Below are positions 34,376 to 44,759 of a stretch of 64,000 nucleotides of DNA, piece after piece. The translations under genes were made by a program, and so were the position numbers. Position 1 is the stretch's first letter. The number at the start of each line of letters is the position of its first letter. Source of the stretch: Rutpela maculata (taxonomy: Eukaryota; Arthropoda; Insecta; Coleoptera; Cerambycidae); NCBI GenBank assembly GCA_936432065.2, contig OW386291.2, forward strand, positions 107,201,823-107,265,822, read 5' to 3'. Below the pieces are notes generated by a model. It had not been told where the DNA came from. It did not search any database and saw nothing but the letters and a program-made list of their open reading frames with translations.

Positions 34376-35329
34376 ACACAATGCGACAACGCATTTCACA
34401 AATACCTATACTTCCTATCATTCACTCCTGTACCATGCATCATGTGAGTGGCAACAATGCTTACCTCACGTTGGTAAATCTAATCAGATCGAATCAACTA
34501 TTACCATATTAAATTTTTTAACCTCTGTTATTTATTATTGAAAAGCTCCATTGAAGATGCGGCATACCCTCGTATATCATTATCCAATACTACTGATATG
34601 ACATTTATTCGGTGTTAACAGGCGACTGTTAATTTTATAAATTATAAACTGACTATACATTCATTTAATGGCTCAGATAATTTTAAAGTTCTGCAGTTCA
34701 CCTAACCCAACAACATCTTTGCATAACTGGCAAAGAAGAAATTGCAGAATTATTATAACAGTTAGTTCCATTTCAATAACATAAATCGAGATCGATAAGA
34801 AAGTGAACAAGTAAAATGAAATGGAATGCATGCAATATAAAAGAGATAACGATTATATGTTGAGCAAGGCGAATTACTTGATTATTTATATGCTAATAGG
34901 TCGGCGTATAACTCGATAGATAATTATTAGGTATTAAAAGTAAAATGTATGTACAAGGTTACAGTAGTATAGGTATTAGAAATTCTAAAATGTGATTTAT
35001 ATAATATATCGCATTGGCGATAAAGTTATCTCAATCAGTCTGAATAGGTATTTTGCTATTGTTTTGGAAACTATATGTATATTATTTGTATTATTTCGAC
35101 TGAACCTTGAATTTTTAATACGCGCAAAAAATTGACGGCAATGGGAACTGCCTATATGGAGCACTAAGCCGTCAGTTAGAAAGAGAAAACATAACAACCG
35201 CGGCACACACCAACACTGAAAAATCTACGGAAACGAGTCCAAAGAAGGGAACCAACACATCTACTGAAGACAGCGCTAACACTGAACAGCATCAAACTAA
35301 AAATAGGGAGACCATGCTACACGTATCGA
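34376..35329. other. No gene recognised
   Basis: AT-rich, with a purine-rich patch near 35,170-35,310. No domain is recognised. Confidence 0.4.
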
Positions 35330-35540
35330 ACAACAATCGAGAGGATCATGAACAAACTAGGAAAGGACCAAACATACTGGGAAAGAAAGCGAGGAAAAAA
35401 ATGAATTACGTAAAGAAATCGCAACGATATAGTATACTCTACCAGAATCAGAAACGGAGGAATCAGAACGGAGGAATCAGAAGAAGAAGAAGAAGATTTA
35501 TAGAAGTAGAAATACAAAAAGATAAACACTATTTGAACAT
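35330..35540 (+). repeat. Diverged direct repeat, copy 2
   Basis: Parallel to 34,171-34,375. It ends in a run of GAAGAAGAAGAAG-type codons, making the 134-codon frame that starts at 35,314 strongly K/R-rich. That frame crosses into the next repeat and is not a credible gene. Confidence 0.55.
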
Positions 35541-35602
35541 TGCCGTTGTCTCTTTCCTCCGGTCCCGGTCCCGGCGCCGGCGCGGCGGCTGCAGTTCAAA
35601 GA

Positions 35603-36290
35603 AAAAAACCGCTGCCCAAGGAATCACTACTTCCACATCCAGATTTTCTATCCAAGTCACTCACAACGAAAAAATTTTGTATGTGGAAATAATTGTTTAT
35701 GGAACTTTAATAATATAATATTTGAAATCCTCTACCCCAAAAACCCATAAAACGATACCCCACATCGGTAGTGGGGTGGGGGTGGTGATAGGGGGTGGTA
35801 GTGGGGGTGGATGAAGTGAAAAAAATATTTTGTGGTTTCTGGTTCTTGTACACACACTAAATCACAAATTTTTTTCATCCCCTTTAATAATGGAGTGGGG
35901 GTGGCTAATGCCAAAATTTTTTTTGAGACCTTGGCTTCTCTTGTATATACTAAATACCAATTTTATGGACTCTTACCTGCTTGATTTACCTATTTACCCC
36001 AAATTTACCCCCATTTACCCCCCCATCCCTTCGACGGAACAAGATGAAAATATAATCTAGTTCTAGATCTCGTTAAGGCACATATGTGTACCAAATTTCA
36101 AGTCAATATCTCAAACGGTTCCAGAGTAAACGTGCGCACAAAAAAAGTTACAGACCGACAGACAGACAGAAATTTTTTTTCCGCTCAAACTTAAAATCTC
36201 GACGTTTCATGACATTCTAAGCCTATTTGAACAATAAAAATTTTTAAAAATTTTTTTGTCGTTACTATACTTCCACCGGATGTGGAAGTA
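35603..36290 (+). mobile_element. ACTTCCAC-family repeat, copy 3
   Basis: Begins ACCGCTGCCCAAGGAATCAC, then ACTTCCACATCC, and ends CCGGATGTGGAAGTA at 36,290. It is in direct orientation and highly similar to the copy at 1,568. It includes CAGACCGACAGACAGACAGA at about 36,153. It lacks one of the GGGGGTGG blocks present in the copy at 1,568. Confidence 0.8.
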
Positions 36291-36386
36291 ATTTCATGTG
36301 TTTTTTATACTTCCTTGTTTAACCGTAGACTATGCCGTCGTTTACCAATCATACAGTGTTGTCAATATGTTCGATTGATCTAGTTT
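36291..36386. other. Spacer of a large inverted pair
   Basis: 96 bp of unique AT-rich sequence between two oppositely oriented ACTTCCAC-family copies. Nothing is recognised in it. Confidence 0.6.
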
Positions 36387-37126
36387 TACTTCCACATCCA
36401 GTGGAAGTATAGTAACGACAAAAAAATTTTTAAAAATTTTTATTGTTCAAATAGGCTTAGAATGTCATGAAACGTCGAGATTTTAAGTTTGAGCGAAAAA
36501 AAAATTCTGTCTGTCTGTCTGTGTATCGGTCTGTCTGTCGGTCTGTCTGTCTGTAACTTTTTTTTGTGCGCACGTTTACTCTGGAACCGTTTGAGATATT
36601 GACTTGAAATTTGGTACACACATGTACTTTAACGAGATCTAGAACTAGATTATATTTTCATCTTGTTCCGTCGAAGGGTTGGGGGGTAAATTGGGGTAAA
36701 TTTGGGGTAAATAGGTAAATCAAGTAGGTAAGAGTCCATAAAATTGGTATTTAGTATGTACAAGAGAAGCTAAGGTCTCAAAAAAAAAATTGGCAGTAGC
36801 CACCCCCATTACCACCCCCATTACCACCGCCACCCCATTATTAAAGAGGATGAAAAAAAATTGTGATTTAGTGTGTGTATAAGAACCAGAAACCTCAAAA
36901 TATTTTTTTACTTCATCCACCCCCACTACCACCCCCTATCACTACCCCCACCCCACTACCGATGTGGGGTATCGTTTTATGGGTTTTTGGGGTAGAGGAT
37001 TTCAAATTTTATATTATTAAAGTTCCATAAACAATTATTTCCACATACAAAATTTTTTCGTTGTGAGTGACTTGGATAGAAAATCTGGATGTGGAAGTAG
37101 TGATTCCTTGGGCAGCGGTTTTTTAA
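36387..37126 (-). mobile_element. ACTTCCAC-family repeat, copy 4 (inverted)
   Basis: Starts ACTTCCACATCCAGTGGAAG at 36,388 and ends CTGGATGTGGAAGTAGTGAT then TCCTTGGGCAGCGGTTTTTT. It is the reverse-oriented partner of the copy at 35,603. A TCTGTCTGTCTG-rich stretch at 36,510-36,556 is expanded here. Confidence 0.8.
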
Positions 37127-37989
37127 AATAAATTTATAGTAAAAATAATAAAACGAGGTGATGGATTGGTGTTTATTGAAATTAAATTAACTGCTCTTAA
37201 TGTAGTTACTACAGTAGTTAAATAATAGTTTTTATTTTCAGGCACAAGATACAAAAAGCTTAAAAAAATTACACGTTCTACTTTTTCTAGTGAGACCTGC
37301 TGAATAATTGTAGTTTGTGAAAAAGTACTAGAATGGCAATGGGTAAATTGTAATTAAATGTCAATTAGTGTTTTCATTTCAAAATTGATTGAACAAGGTA
37401 AAAGTAACTGTTTTATTATTATTTTTAAATGGCAGTATTGCGACACGGCGCGGCGGTGGGCTATTTTAACTTTTTCATCAAGCTACGTCCAGTGTACAGT
37501 GAGTCAAACTCTCAAAAACTAGACAAAATCCACATTTCGTCGGAATTTCATTGAAATTGGTGGTTAGGTAGTCATATTGATGGATTCAAAATGGATGCCA
37601 CAATCACACAGAGGAATATGTATATGCAATGGTGGTTATCTCGAGAACGACAGAGAAGGTTTCAGAGATAAATACATATACGCACGCATATGCGTCTGGC
37701 TTCCTGTTATTTTCCATGTTCTGTTTGGTGGAGCCATAGTAGGTGCTAGTGCTAACCCAACAAATGCCCTCGCTGAAACGTCACTTAGTATTGGTCATAA
37801 CGTCGCAGATTCTGACGTCCCTCGCCTTAAATCGTCTTCTTGTCGTAAGTTGTGGTGCATTTTCACAGTTAGTTGGTTGGACTGCGGTTCTGTGTGATTT
37901 ATCCTGTCTTCATAAATTGTCGAGTGCCATTCATCAGTCTTTGCTGTGTTATAGCACTTCCTAGACTCTCGTTCTGCGTTACATATCTG
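37127..37989. other. No gene recognised
   Basis: Unique DNA. The 106-codon frame at 37,577 has no known domain. The 5S- and tRNA-type signals seen elsewhere are absent. Confidence 0.4.
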
Positions 37990-39240
37990 AAAGTGCCAGT
38001 TTCTATGAAATAGGTAATCTCTGAGTGTCGTCTTGCTTGTTAAGGTATTGAGGTCTTTTTATGCTTGATATTGGCTAGTGTTCTGGTGCTGTCGAAATCA
38101 ATCTTGTGTCCTTAAGACCTGCTGTGTTAGGGACAATGTTACCTTCTCTGTTCGTACTGCATACACATGTTCTTCATTTCTTACAATTATACGTCTGTTG
38201 ATCTGTCCTATATGACTTGTTGCACTTCCGGTATGGGATTTCGTATACTCCTTGGTTTTCTAGGGAAATTTTGGAGTCCGGAGGACTGTGTTGATTTTTC
38301 TTTCTGTTTTGATTGAATATTCTATTTTTTGCCTGCGTAGTTTGCTATTTTTTTCCGTTGTCCTTCATGTGCGGTAAATACGCTTTTGCAACTGGTTTCT
38401 AGTAGTCTACTTGGGCGTTCGATATGGTTGGTTGATTTCTGTATTGTTTGCTGAAAGAATTCCTTTCTCATCAGCACCTTCTGGAGCTATGGCATTTTTC
38501 GACGTCTGCTAGCCTTTGATAGTGTGTCAAGAGTATCTTTATTACTGAATTTAGTTGTGCTGGATGGTGGGGTGTGACGCTGCATTTAGATATTTGTCCG
38601 TGTGGTTTTTATTTTATACAGTGTGGCCTACGGTTTCCCGCCATATTTCTTCCTTACTAATATGTCCAGAAATGGGAATGTTTCTACCTCTATCGTATAC
38701 TCAATTTTGCTATGAATGCTATTCAAGTGTTTTAGGAAACTATTTAGATATACTCTTCCATGAGATCAGGTGATGAATGCGCCATCGACGTATCTATCAG
38801 AGTTTTGGTTTGAAAGGTGCTATTTGTATTGCTCGAATATCTAAGTTCCCCACGAAGAGATTGGTGATGGCTGGAGATAAAGATGACCCCCTGGTGCTCC
38901 TTCCCTTTACTGTTGTTTAGGAAGTGTTCAGTTTGATTGAGAATATTTTCTGCTGGATGATAGTTGTGTTTGATAATTTTTTTCGTTTGTGAATAGTGAC
39001 ACTAGATCAAAGCTCACTAGAACATGTCCCGGTTGGACGGTATCGTTACTTAGAAATTCGACGAAATATTGAACATTTTTCTGATAGGATGTTGTTGCTT
39101 TTTCGTTCAGAGGCTGCAGTTGCTTGGATAAATATCTTGCTAACTCCTGCAGAGGAATCCTACGGAGTTGACAATGGGCCTTAGTGGAGCTCCTTATTTA
39201 TGAATCTTTGCCCCAAGTTATATGGTTTACATATAACTTG
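37990..39240 (-). pseudogene. Penelope-like element remnant (RT plus GIY-YIG)
   Basis: On the minus strand, conserved pieces appear in Penelope order. These are an AKIHK...APLRPIVNSVGF block (about 39,215-39,155), LVSFDLVSLFTN-like residues (about 39,010-38,980), SLSPAITNLFVGNLDIRAIQ (about 38,890-38,830), RYVDGAFI (about 38,795), and a GIY-YIG nuclease start GVYEIPYRKCNKSY (about 38,250-38,205). The catalytic YVDD reads YVDG. Many frameshifts and stops are present, and the N-terminus is missing. Penelope-like elements uniquely join this RT type to a GIY-YIG endonuclease. The boundaries are approximate. Confidence 0.75.
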
Positions 39241-39244
39241 GGGC
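39210..39244. repeat. Perfect 15-bp stem, 5-nt loop
   Basis: GCCCCAAGTTATATG pairs exactly with CATATAACTTGGGGC around GTTTA. It sits within the N-terminal coding part of the Penelope-like remnant, at the codons for the KIHK region. Confidence 0.85.
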
Positions 39245-40319
39245 ATCTTGAAGATTTTTTCTCTTTTAAATACTTTTTCCATTTTTCACAAAAATTAAAG
39301 AATTCAACAACAGCACAACGCTCCTAGTGACCGCCTATTGTACTGTACATATAGGAACATAGCACGGGTTTTTCTTTAGAGGCAATGAGGTCAGAAAGCG
39401 TTTTGTAGATGCAGATATTTCTCTCTAATTTTTCATAAAAAGCCCAATTAAAAAAATACGTATTCAATACAGAAATTATTTTTGAACATTTTATGATGTT
39501 TAAACATAATTTAATTTTTTGAGTGTTATTCCCAAATTCTAAGTAAGGTGTCACATAAAACAATTCGTTTTTTGTTTAATTAGAACTTTTTCTTAATTTA
39601 TGACAAGAAGAATAACAAAAAGAAAGAAATAATCTAGATTTTATCTTTAAGTTAATCCGAGAGCATGTCACACAACGCTTAATTTCTTGAGTGTAAAATA
39701 CAGACAAAAAACAAACGCAAACTAAAATTAGATTAGTGCTTGAATGTAAACCAGCGTGTTTCAAAAATAGATACGATCACAGTTGGTAATGTCGGTTTTA
39801 TTAAAAATGGCCAAATATTATAAATATTCAGAATATTAAATTCCTAATTCCCAATATTTCTTTCAAACAAAATATTTTTTTTTTATTGATAACTATAATT
39901 TTTGTTTATGACTCATATGTAATTTACATTCAACCTATATATGTATGCCAAATATTTTACGTATATTGTTGAAGGCATCAAAATAGAAAAGAGTTTATTA
40001 AACGATTATTTTTAGAGTTATAATAATATTTGGTTTTTAAATATTTTTATTTCTATAAATATTTAATACAGCTGTTTACCATAACGTCTGTCATTGAAGT
40101 CCTCCAGATCCACCTATAGTGTGTAAATTATTTTATTTTTAGTGCACAAATTATTAGAACTCTTGGTTTTGTAATATACAGGGTATTTACAAACTTATGG
40201 TATTAAATTAAATGACAGATTATACAAAATAGTTAGCTCTATAAAGAAACTTAAAGTTAAAAATTACTTGCCTTTTTCATGTTATGTCGATATGTATAGG
40301 TGTATATCTGCGTTTTTCA
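39245..40319. other. No gene recognised
   Basis: AT-rich; the short minus-strand frames have no known domain. Confidence 0.4.
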
Positions 40320-40735
40320 AAATGTGTAACCCCCTTTCGGACATTTTGCTTTGGGGGTTGTCTATTAGGTGTGATGTGTTTTGTTTATTGTATTGTTACA
40401 GCTTGATGCCCTATAGACATCTATCAGAATTTCATCTAAGTTCCACGTATAAGTAACAAAAACTAAATTAGTTGGTAGTTCGGCAATCGACCTAGAGATG
40501 GCGCGCGGTGTCGATATCTAGAAGTTATCCAGAAGTTGTTGTTCTTAGACTACTAGGAAATTTGTAGTTTTTGGGAACATTCTAGAGCCCTTATATTTAG
40601 GTTCAGTTCAGTTCAGTTAGTGAGTTCAGAAAGAATCATGTTATATTGGTGAAGTAATTATTTGTTATAATTAGTACATAAGTTAATAAATTAGTGTTTA
40701 GTGTTACCCTGGTGTTATATCGCGATTTCAGTAAA
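40320..40735 (+). promoter_or_regulatory. Possible solo LTR or promoter
   Basis: A TATATTTA box at 40,592 is followed by three overlapping TCAGT initiator-like motifs (40,603, 40,608 and 40,613) and another at 40,626. Arthropod initiators have the form TCAGT, and LTR promoters of insect retroelements often combine both signals. The segment could run from TGTAACCCCC (40,325) to a TTTCA near 40,732. No target duplication or second LTR supports this, so it remains a guess. Confidence 0.3.
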
Positions 40736-40739
40736 TTTG

Positions 40740-41754
40740 CGCATGCGTTTAAAATTCAAATAACCTAATGCATTTTTTTAAACTTACAACCATCCTCATT
40801 GATAGAGCACAGCTTGGAACGTCTGCCTTTGATATTTTTATATTGTATACGATGTAAAAGAACAGGTTAAATCGAAAGGCAAAAATGATCACATCAAACA
40901 GAATTTTTTTTCTACAAGTTTGAAGCGCTGTCAATTGACAATGCAGCAACAGTGGGTTACCTTTTTCTTAACATAAAAAACTAGAATACCTTTCAATATG
41001 AAGGATGGTCAAATCATATAACTAAAATTTCACGAGTTTCCTAGCGATTATAAAGACTGCTGAAGTTGTGTACCTATTAATTATGAGTAGTACAAGTAAA
41101 TGTATTAAAACAAAAAAGATTCATGTCATCCCGAGTGTGATCCTTTTAAAATTCATAATTATTGTATTTCAAAACTATTTTGAATTACAAAAGAAAATAA
41201 CCATTCACTTTTAAAATAGCTTTTTATTCAGATTGGTTTGACTGGTCAAACTCCTTGTATACATTTTTCTTAGCTCATGAATACATTGAGGAATAGAATG
41301 TTATATTTGATAATAAATAATGTGTGTCAACTTGAGAATATAATAGTATGCATAAATATACCTACATGCATTTAAATTCTATATTTGGTTCCATCAAAAA
41401 GAGAAAGGTTGTTGACATTTCCTATTAAATTGATGTTTCAATTAATAGTCGATACAGAGCAAAGGCTGTGACAATTATTATTGGAAACAATGGTGAAATA
41501 ATCGGGTATCAAAAATAATTATATTATAATGGTAATGGTTGTCGACTGTGTTTATTAAAAATACACTAACCCGGACAAAATACCTGTAGCAAAGAAAACC
41601 AGTTTTGATATAGTTTAGTCTAGGAGCTAGTTCATGGCACGTGAGAACTGTTAGGGCCGTCCCCATTTCATTGTTGAGTTTTACATTTAACTTCTCAACA
41701 ATTCTCACAATCATTGTGATAATTAAACACTAAAATGTTTATGTTTTATAATAT
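40740..41754. other. No gene recognised
   Basis: AT-rich; no coding or element signal. Confidence 0.4.
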
Positions 41755-42400
41755 TTCTTCTTCTTACTCACAACACCTATCTGACAGCATCGCACCATCT
41801 GTAGCGGTTTCCTGTTAGGGGCACAGCAAGTTCCTTCCCATCGTCTCCTTGGTGACATCATCCCAACAATTTAGATGCGTCCTCTCATTCTATGTCGCTC
41901 TCTTTCCAGATAATATAGCTAAAAATGAGAGGATTTGGGACAACACGGTGCTGGATAGACGCCTTTGGTGACGTATTTCTTGAATAATCGCTGTTAATGC
42001 GATAGGCCATCCAGGGAATTTGAAGCAAATATCTCCATATCAGGAAAATAGTCTATGAAACAAAGCTGCTTACTAAGGAGGTGGAGATAATGCTGAATGC
42101 TGGATAGGAAAATATACAGCATTATTTAACTAGCATATGTATTAAGGTCAGCAACCTGTAGTTATGACAGATATCGGTAGCTCCCCTCTTATGTAGTAGT
42201 AGGTTCTCCAATCATCGGACCAGATTCCTGTCACCATATTTCCAAGGATCTTCATTCCATCTTCACCAGCTACCTTAAACACCTCGACCGTTATGTTGTC
42301 GATCCCAACTGCTTTGCCAGGTTTTATATTTTGTTTGGCTGCCTCTACTTTTTGATTTCAGTATTGAAGGTTCGTGTTCGTGGACCTGCTGTCAGGTAAT
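41755..42400 (-). pseudogene. RTE-like LINE fragment with GAA-repeat tail
   Basis: Minus-strand residues EAAKQNIKPGKAVGIDNITV then EVFKVAGEDGMKILGNMVTG (about 42,360-42,230) match the start of the reverse transcriptase domain in RTE/CR1-type LINEs (xGKAxGxDxIxxExxK). The remaining RT is deleted. After about 42,130 the sequence looks like LINE 3' end, finishing in a short GAAGAA tail at about 41,755. It lies just left of the gypsy-like provirus. Confidence 0.6.
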
Positions 42401-42532
42401 GTTTTCGAAAAACTTTTCACAAAATTGACACCAAGCCTCCATAATCTGATCTCTGCCAGAGTTATGTTAAGAGCAGAGTAATTCCAACACTCATTAATAT
42501 TGTCAGGAAAAAATTGAGCTCAATTCGAAATA

Positions 42533-42536
42533 TGTA
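42533..42536. repeat. Target duplication of the provirus, left (TGTA)
   Basis: TGTA at 42,533-42,536 is repeated at 50,623-50,626. The 4-bp YRYR form is the target preference known for errantiviruses. Confidence 0.85.
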
Positions 42537-42900
42537 TGTTAGATCACGGTTCACATGAGTGACTTTTTAAAAAGGATTTATTTATTTAATGGAGCCAACG
42601 TTGGCTCTTGAAGAAGGAATAATACAATAAATTAGAAGTGTTGCATTCTAACTGAGTTTAATAACTGATTCAACAAAGCGTGTTTAGTCATATTTATAAC
42701 ATACAGAACCTGAGTAAGCAAAATATATAACAAAGGAATTGCAGTTCTGCAGTCTGCACAAGTTATGAGAAACAAAGGTGTAATATGATATCTTGAAGAT
42801 AAGCAATTAATAAGAGAAGCTGTTATCGTGAAATACGATATACCTGTGAAGGTTTATTATGGCTAAGTCGCAATAAGATAGCGTGTAATATTATATAACA
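42537..42900 (-). repeat. 3' LTR (364 bp)
   Basis: Begins TGTTAGATCACGGTTCACAT and ends ATATTATATAACA on the plus strand, so it has the TG...CA ends usual for LTRs. It appears identical to the copy at 50,259-50,622. Confidence 0.92.
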
Positions 42901-42911
42901 ACTTCCCCCTT
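42901..42911 (-). promoter_or_regulatory. Polypurine tract
   Basis: On the minus strand AAGGGGGAAGT directly precedes the 3' LTR. This is the expected position of the plus-strand primer of an LTR retroelement. Confidence 0.85.
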
Positions 42912-43134
42912 AATAAAAAAGTTGATGTTATGCAGCAACTTTTGAAAATCGTTAAAACGTTAAATGAATATAATGCAAAAATAAATTGAAACAATGTTGA
43001 ATGAATACAAAGCAAAATAATAAAATAATGTAAAAGTTAAAATTGGTAAGCGATAATAAAACATTACATAACGTAATAAGGATAAAATACAATAGTCTAA
43101 ATTAATAGACAAGGGTAAAACTCCACATGAAAGT

Positions 43135-44388
43135 CTATGTTAACTCGATGTCCTCTTCTTCTTGAGGTCTAATACCGGGTCGCTTTCTTGGAGGGATCAG
43201 TCTAGGAAATTTGGTAAATACTCTGCTTCGCTCTGAAGGAGGTGAAGGAGGGTTATCCGTTGAGGGTTGGATTCGCAATGCTCCACATCTTCTTCTTCTG
43301 CATTTACAAGTTATGTAAAGTAGAACTAATAGGATGATGAGAGTGATTATGAAGTATGTGAACCAAGATACATGTTTGGTCACAAAAGGTTCGTTTATAA
43401 GGTCGTCTAGGTCTTTGGAATATTGCTCTAGTTTGTTTTTAGCAATATCTAAATCTTCTACGTCGAGACTGTTTAATTTAAGCGGTTTTAATTTTGGAAT
43501 TTCGATTTTGTCGGGCATGTGATTGCAGCATTCAAAAGGAATTTGGATTGGATGTGAATTGTCCTTAATTTCGGAAAAGTCTTTAGCACTGGCTTGTATT
43601 CGAGTAATGCCTGCATAGGCGTAACATCCTGGTTGTAGTTTTATGATGGAATTTTTGTTAATTAGCTCTGTTATGGATTCTCTCTTCGGGCAGTTGATGG
43701 TAATGTGAAGTGGTTCGGAATTAATCACTAGCCATGTGTTGTCTTCAAGTTCTTGGACGTTGTATCCTTGACTAATGATGAAGGAAGTTTGACAATTTTC
43801 TGGGAGTTTCGGCAATGGTTTTAATATTCTAGCTTCACAAATGGCATTCTGGTCGATAGGATATGCAAACAGGTTCGAACATAGTTTAGTTCCAAAATAA
43901 AGTGGTTTGCATTCTTTCAAATTTTGTACAGGTATGTACATTAAAGAATCATCGTCTCTCGCGATAAACTTTTGTGAAATAGACAAAAAGTGATGTAGAC
44001 CAGTTCTGTTATCAAGTATGGGTATAGGGTACAGACGAAAGGTGTTGTAATTTTGAGGTTCAATGAGAGGTATTGTTAAAACAAATATTAAATTAGAATC
44101 TAGTTGAAAAGCTTTTAGTTCAATAATATCCAGATATTGAGCAACTGCTGATAGTTTAATTGGAAGAGGTAAATTGTTCCTTCGCAAACTCTGTGAAATC
44201 TCTTGTAACGCCGTTACTAAGTGATCAGGTGTTATGATTGATGAATGAATAATTCCTAATCTGGCGAATGTTATTGAATTTAAAATATCGTTTAGATTGT
44301 CTTCGATGTACAAATAGCTGGCCATTAGTTGTTCGGAAATGTATAGAAATTTTAGTTTTATTTCGGCAGCTTGGATCGTTTGAGTCAT
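43135..44388 (-). CDS. env: Env-like glycoprotein of the provirus (5' end broken)
   Basis: 417 codons from the first Met; the same frame is open upstream to about 44,688. There is a hydrophobic segment at residues about 341-361 followed by a C-K-C and Arg-rich tail, giving a single C-terminal membrane anchor with a ~55-residue cytoplasmic end. Several Cys occur at residues 160-290. In the open part upstream of the Met (near 44,650) a basic, furin-like motif precedes a Gly-containing hydrophobic run. Position, anchor and layout fit the baculovirus-F-related envelope proteins of errantiviruses. The stretch further upstream is in another frame, so the N-terminus is separated by a shift near 44,690. 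The protein is probably not made whole. Confidence 0.75.
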   Translation of the reverse strand: MTQTIQAAEIKLKFLYISEQLMASYLYIEDNLNDILNSITFARLGIIHSSIITPDHLVTALQEISQSLRRNNLPLPIKLSAVAQYLDIIELKAFQLDSNLIFVLTIPLIEPQNYNTFRLYPIPILDNRTGLHHFLSISQKFIARDDDSLMYIPVQNLKECKPLYFGTKLCSNLFAYPIDQNAICEARILKPLPKLPENCQTSFIISQGYNVQELEDNTWLVINSEPLHITINCPKRESITELINKNSIIKLQPGCYAYAGITRIQASAKDFSEIKDNSHPIQIPFECCNHMPDKIEIPKLKPLKLNSLDVEDLDIAKNKLEQYSKDLDDLINEPFVTKHVSWFTYFIITLIILLVLLYITCKCRRRRCGALRIQPSTDNPPSPPSERSRVFTKFPRLIPPRKRPGIRPQEEEDIELT

Positions 44389-44759
44389 AGTTTGAATTGT
44401 GTGCTCGATTTCTTTGATATCTTTGTTAAATGTTTCCTCATCAATTTGTAATTTTTGTATAGTTGAGTTGAAATTTTTGATAACAAAAGTTGTAACTGAG
44501 ATTTGATTTTTGATTAAGTTTTCTAATTGATGTTCGTCATTATTTAATTTATTTATACAATTAGTATAGTACTGGCCATCTTCAGCATCTAGGTTTCCAG
44601 TTATTGATTTGAATATTGTTCCGATACCGTTAAGTATTCCGCGTTTATATCTCTTTGTGTCTGAGAAGACTTCGCCAAATTTTATTTTTTACAGAACTAG
44701 ATATCTCTGTTAAAAGGTTAAACTCTGTTTTGACTTCGCTTCTAAACAGAATTGATTTC

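Noticed and set aside
35314..35718. 134-codon K/R-rich plus-strand frame
   Set aside because: It starts in a diverged direct repeat, crosses a GAA run and ends inside an ACTTCCAC-family repeat. The composition is a repeat artefact.
37577..37897. 106-codon plus-strand frame as a host gene
   Set aside because: No known domain, no repeat support and no splice or coding signal that I can defend.
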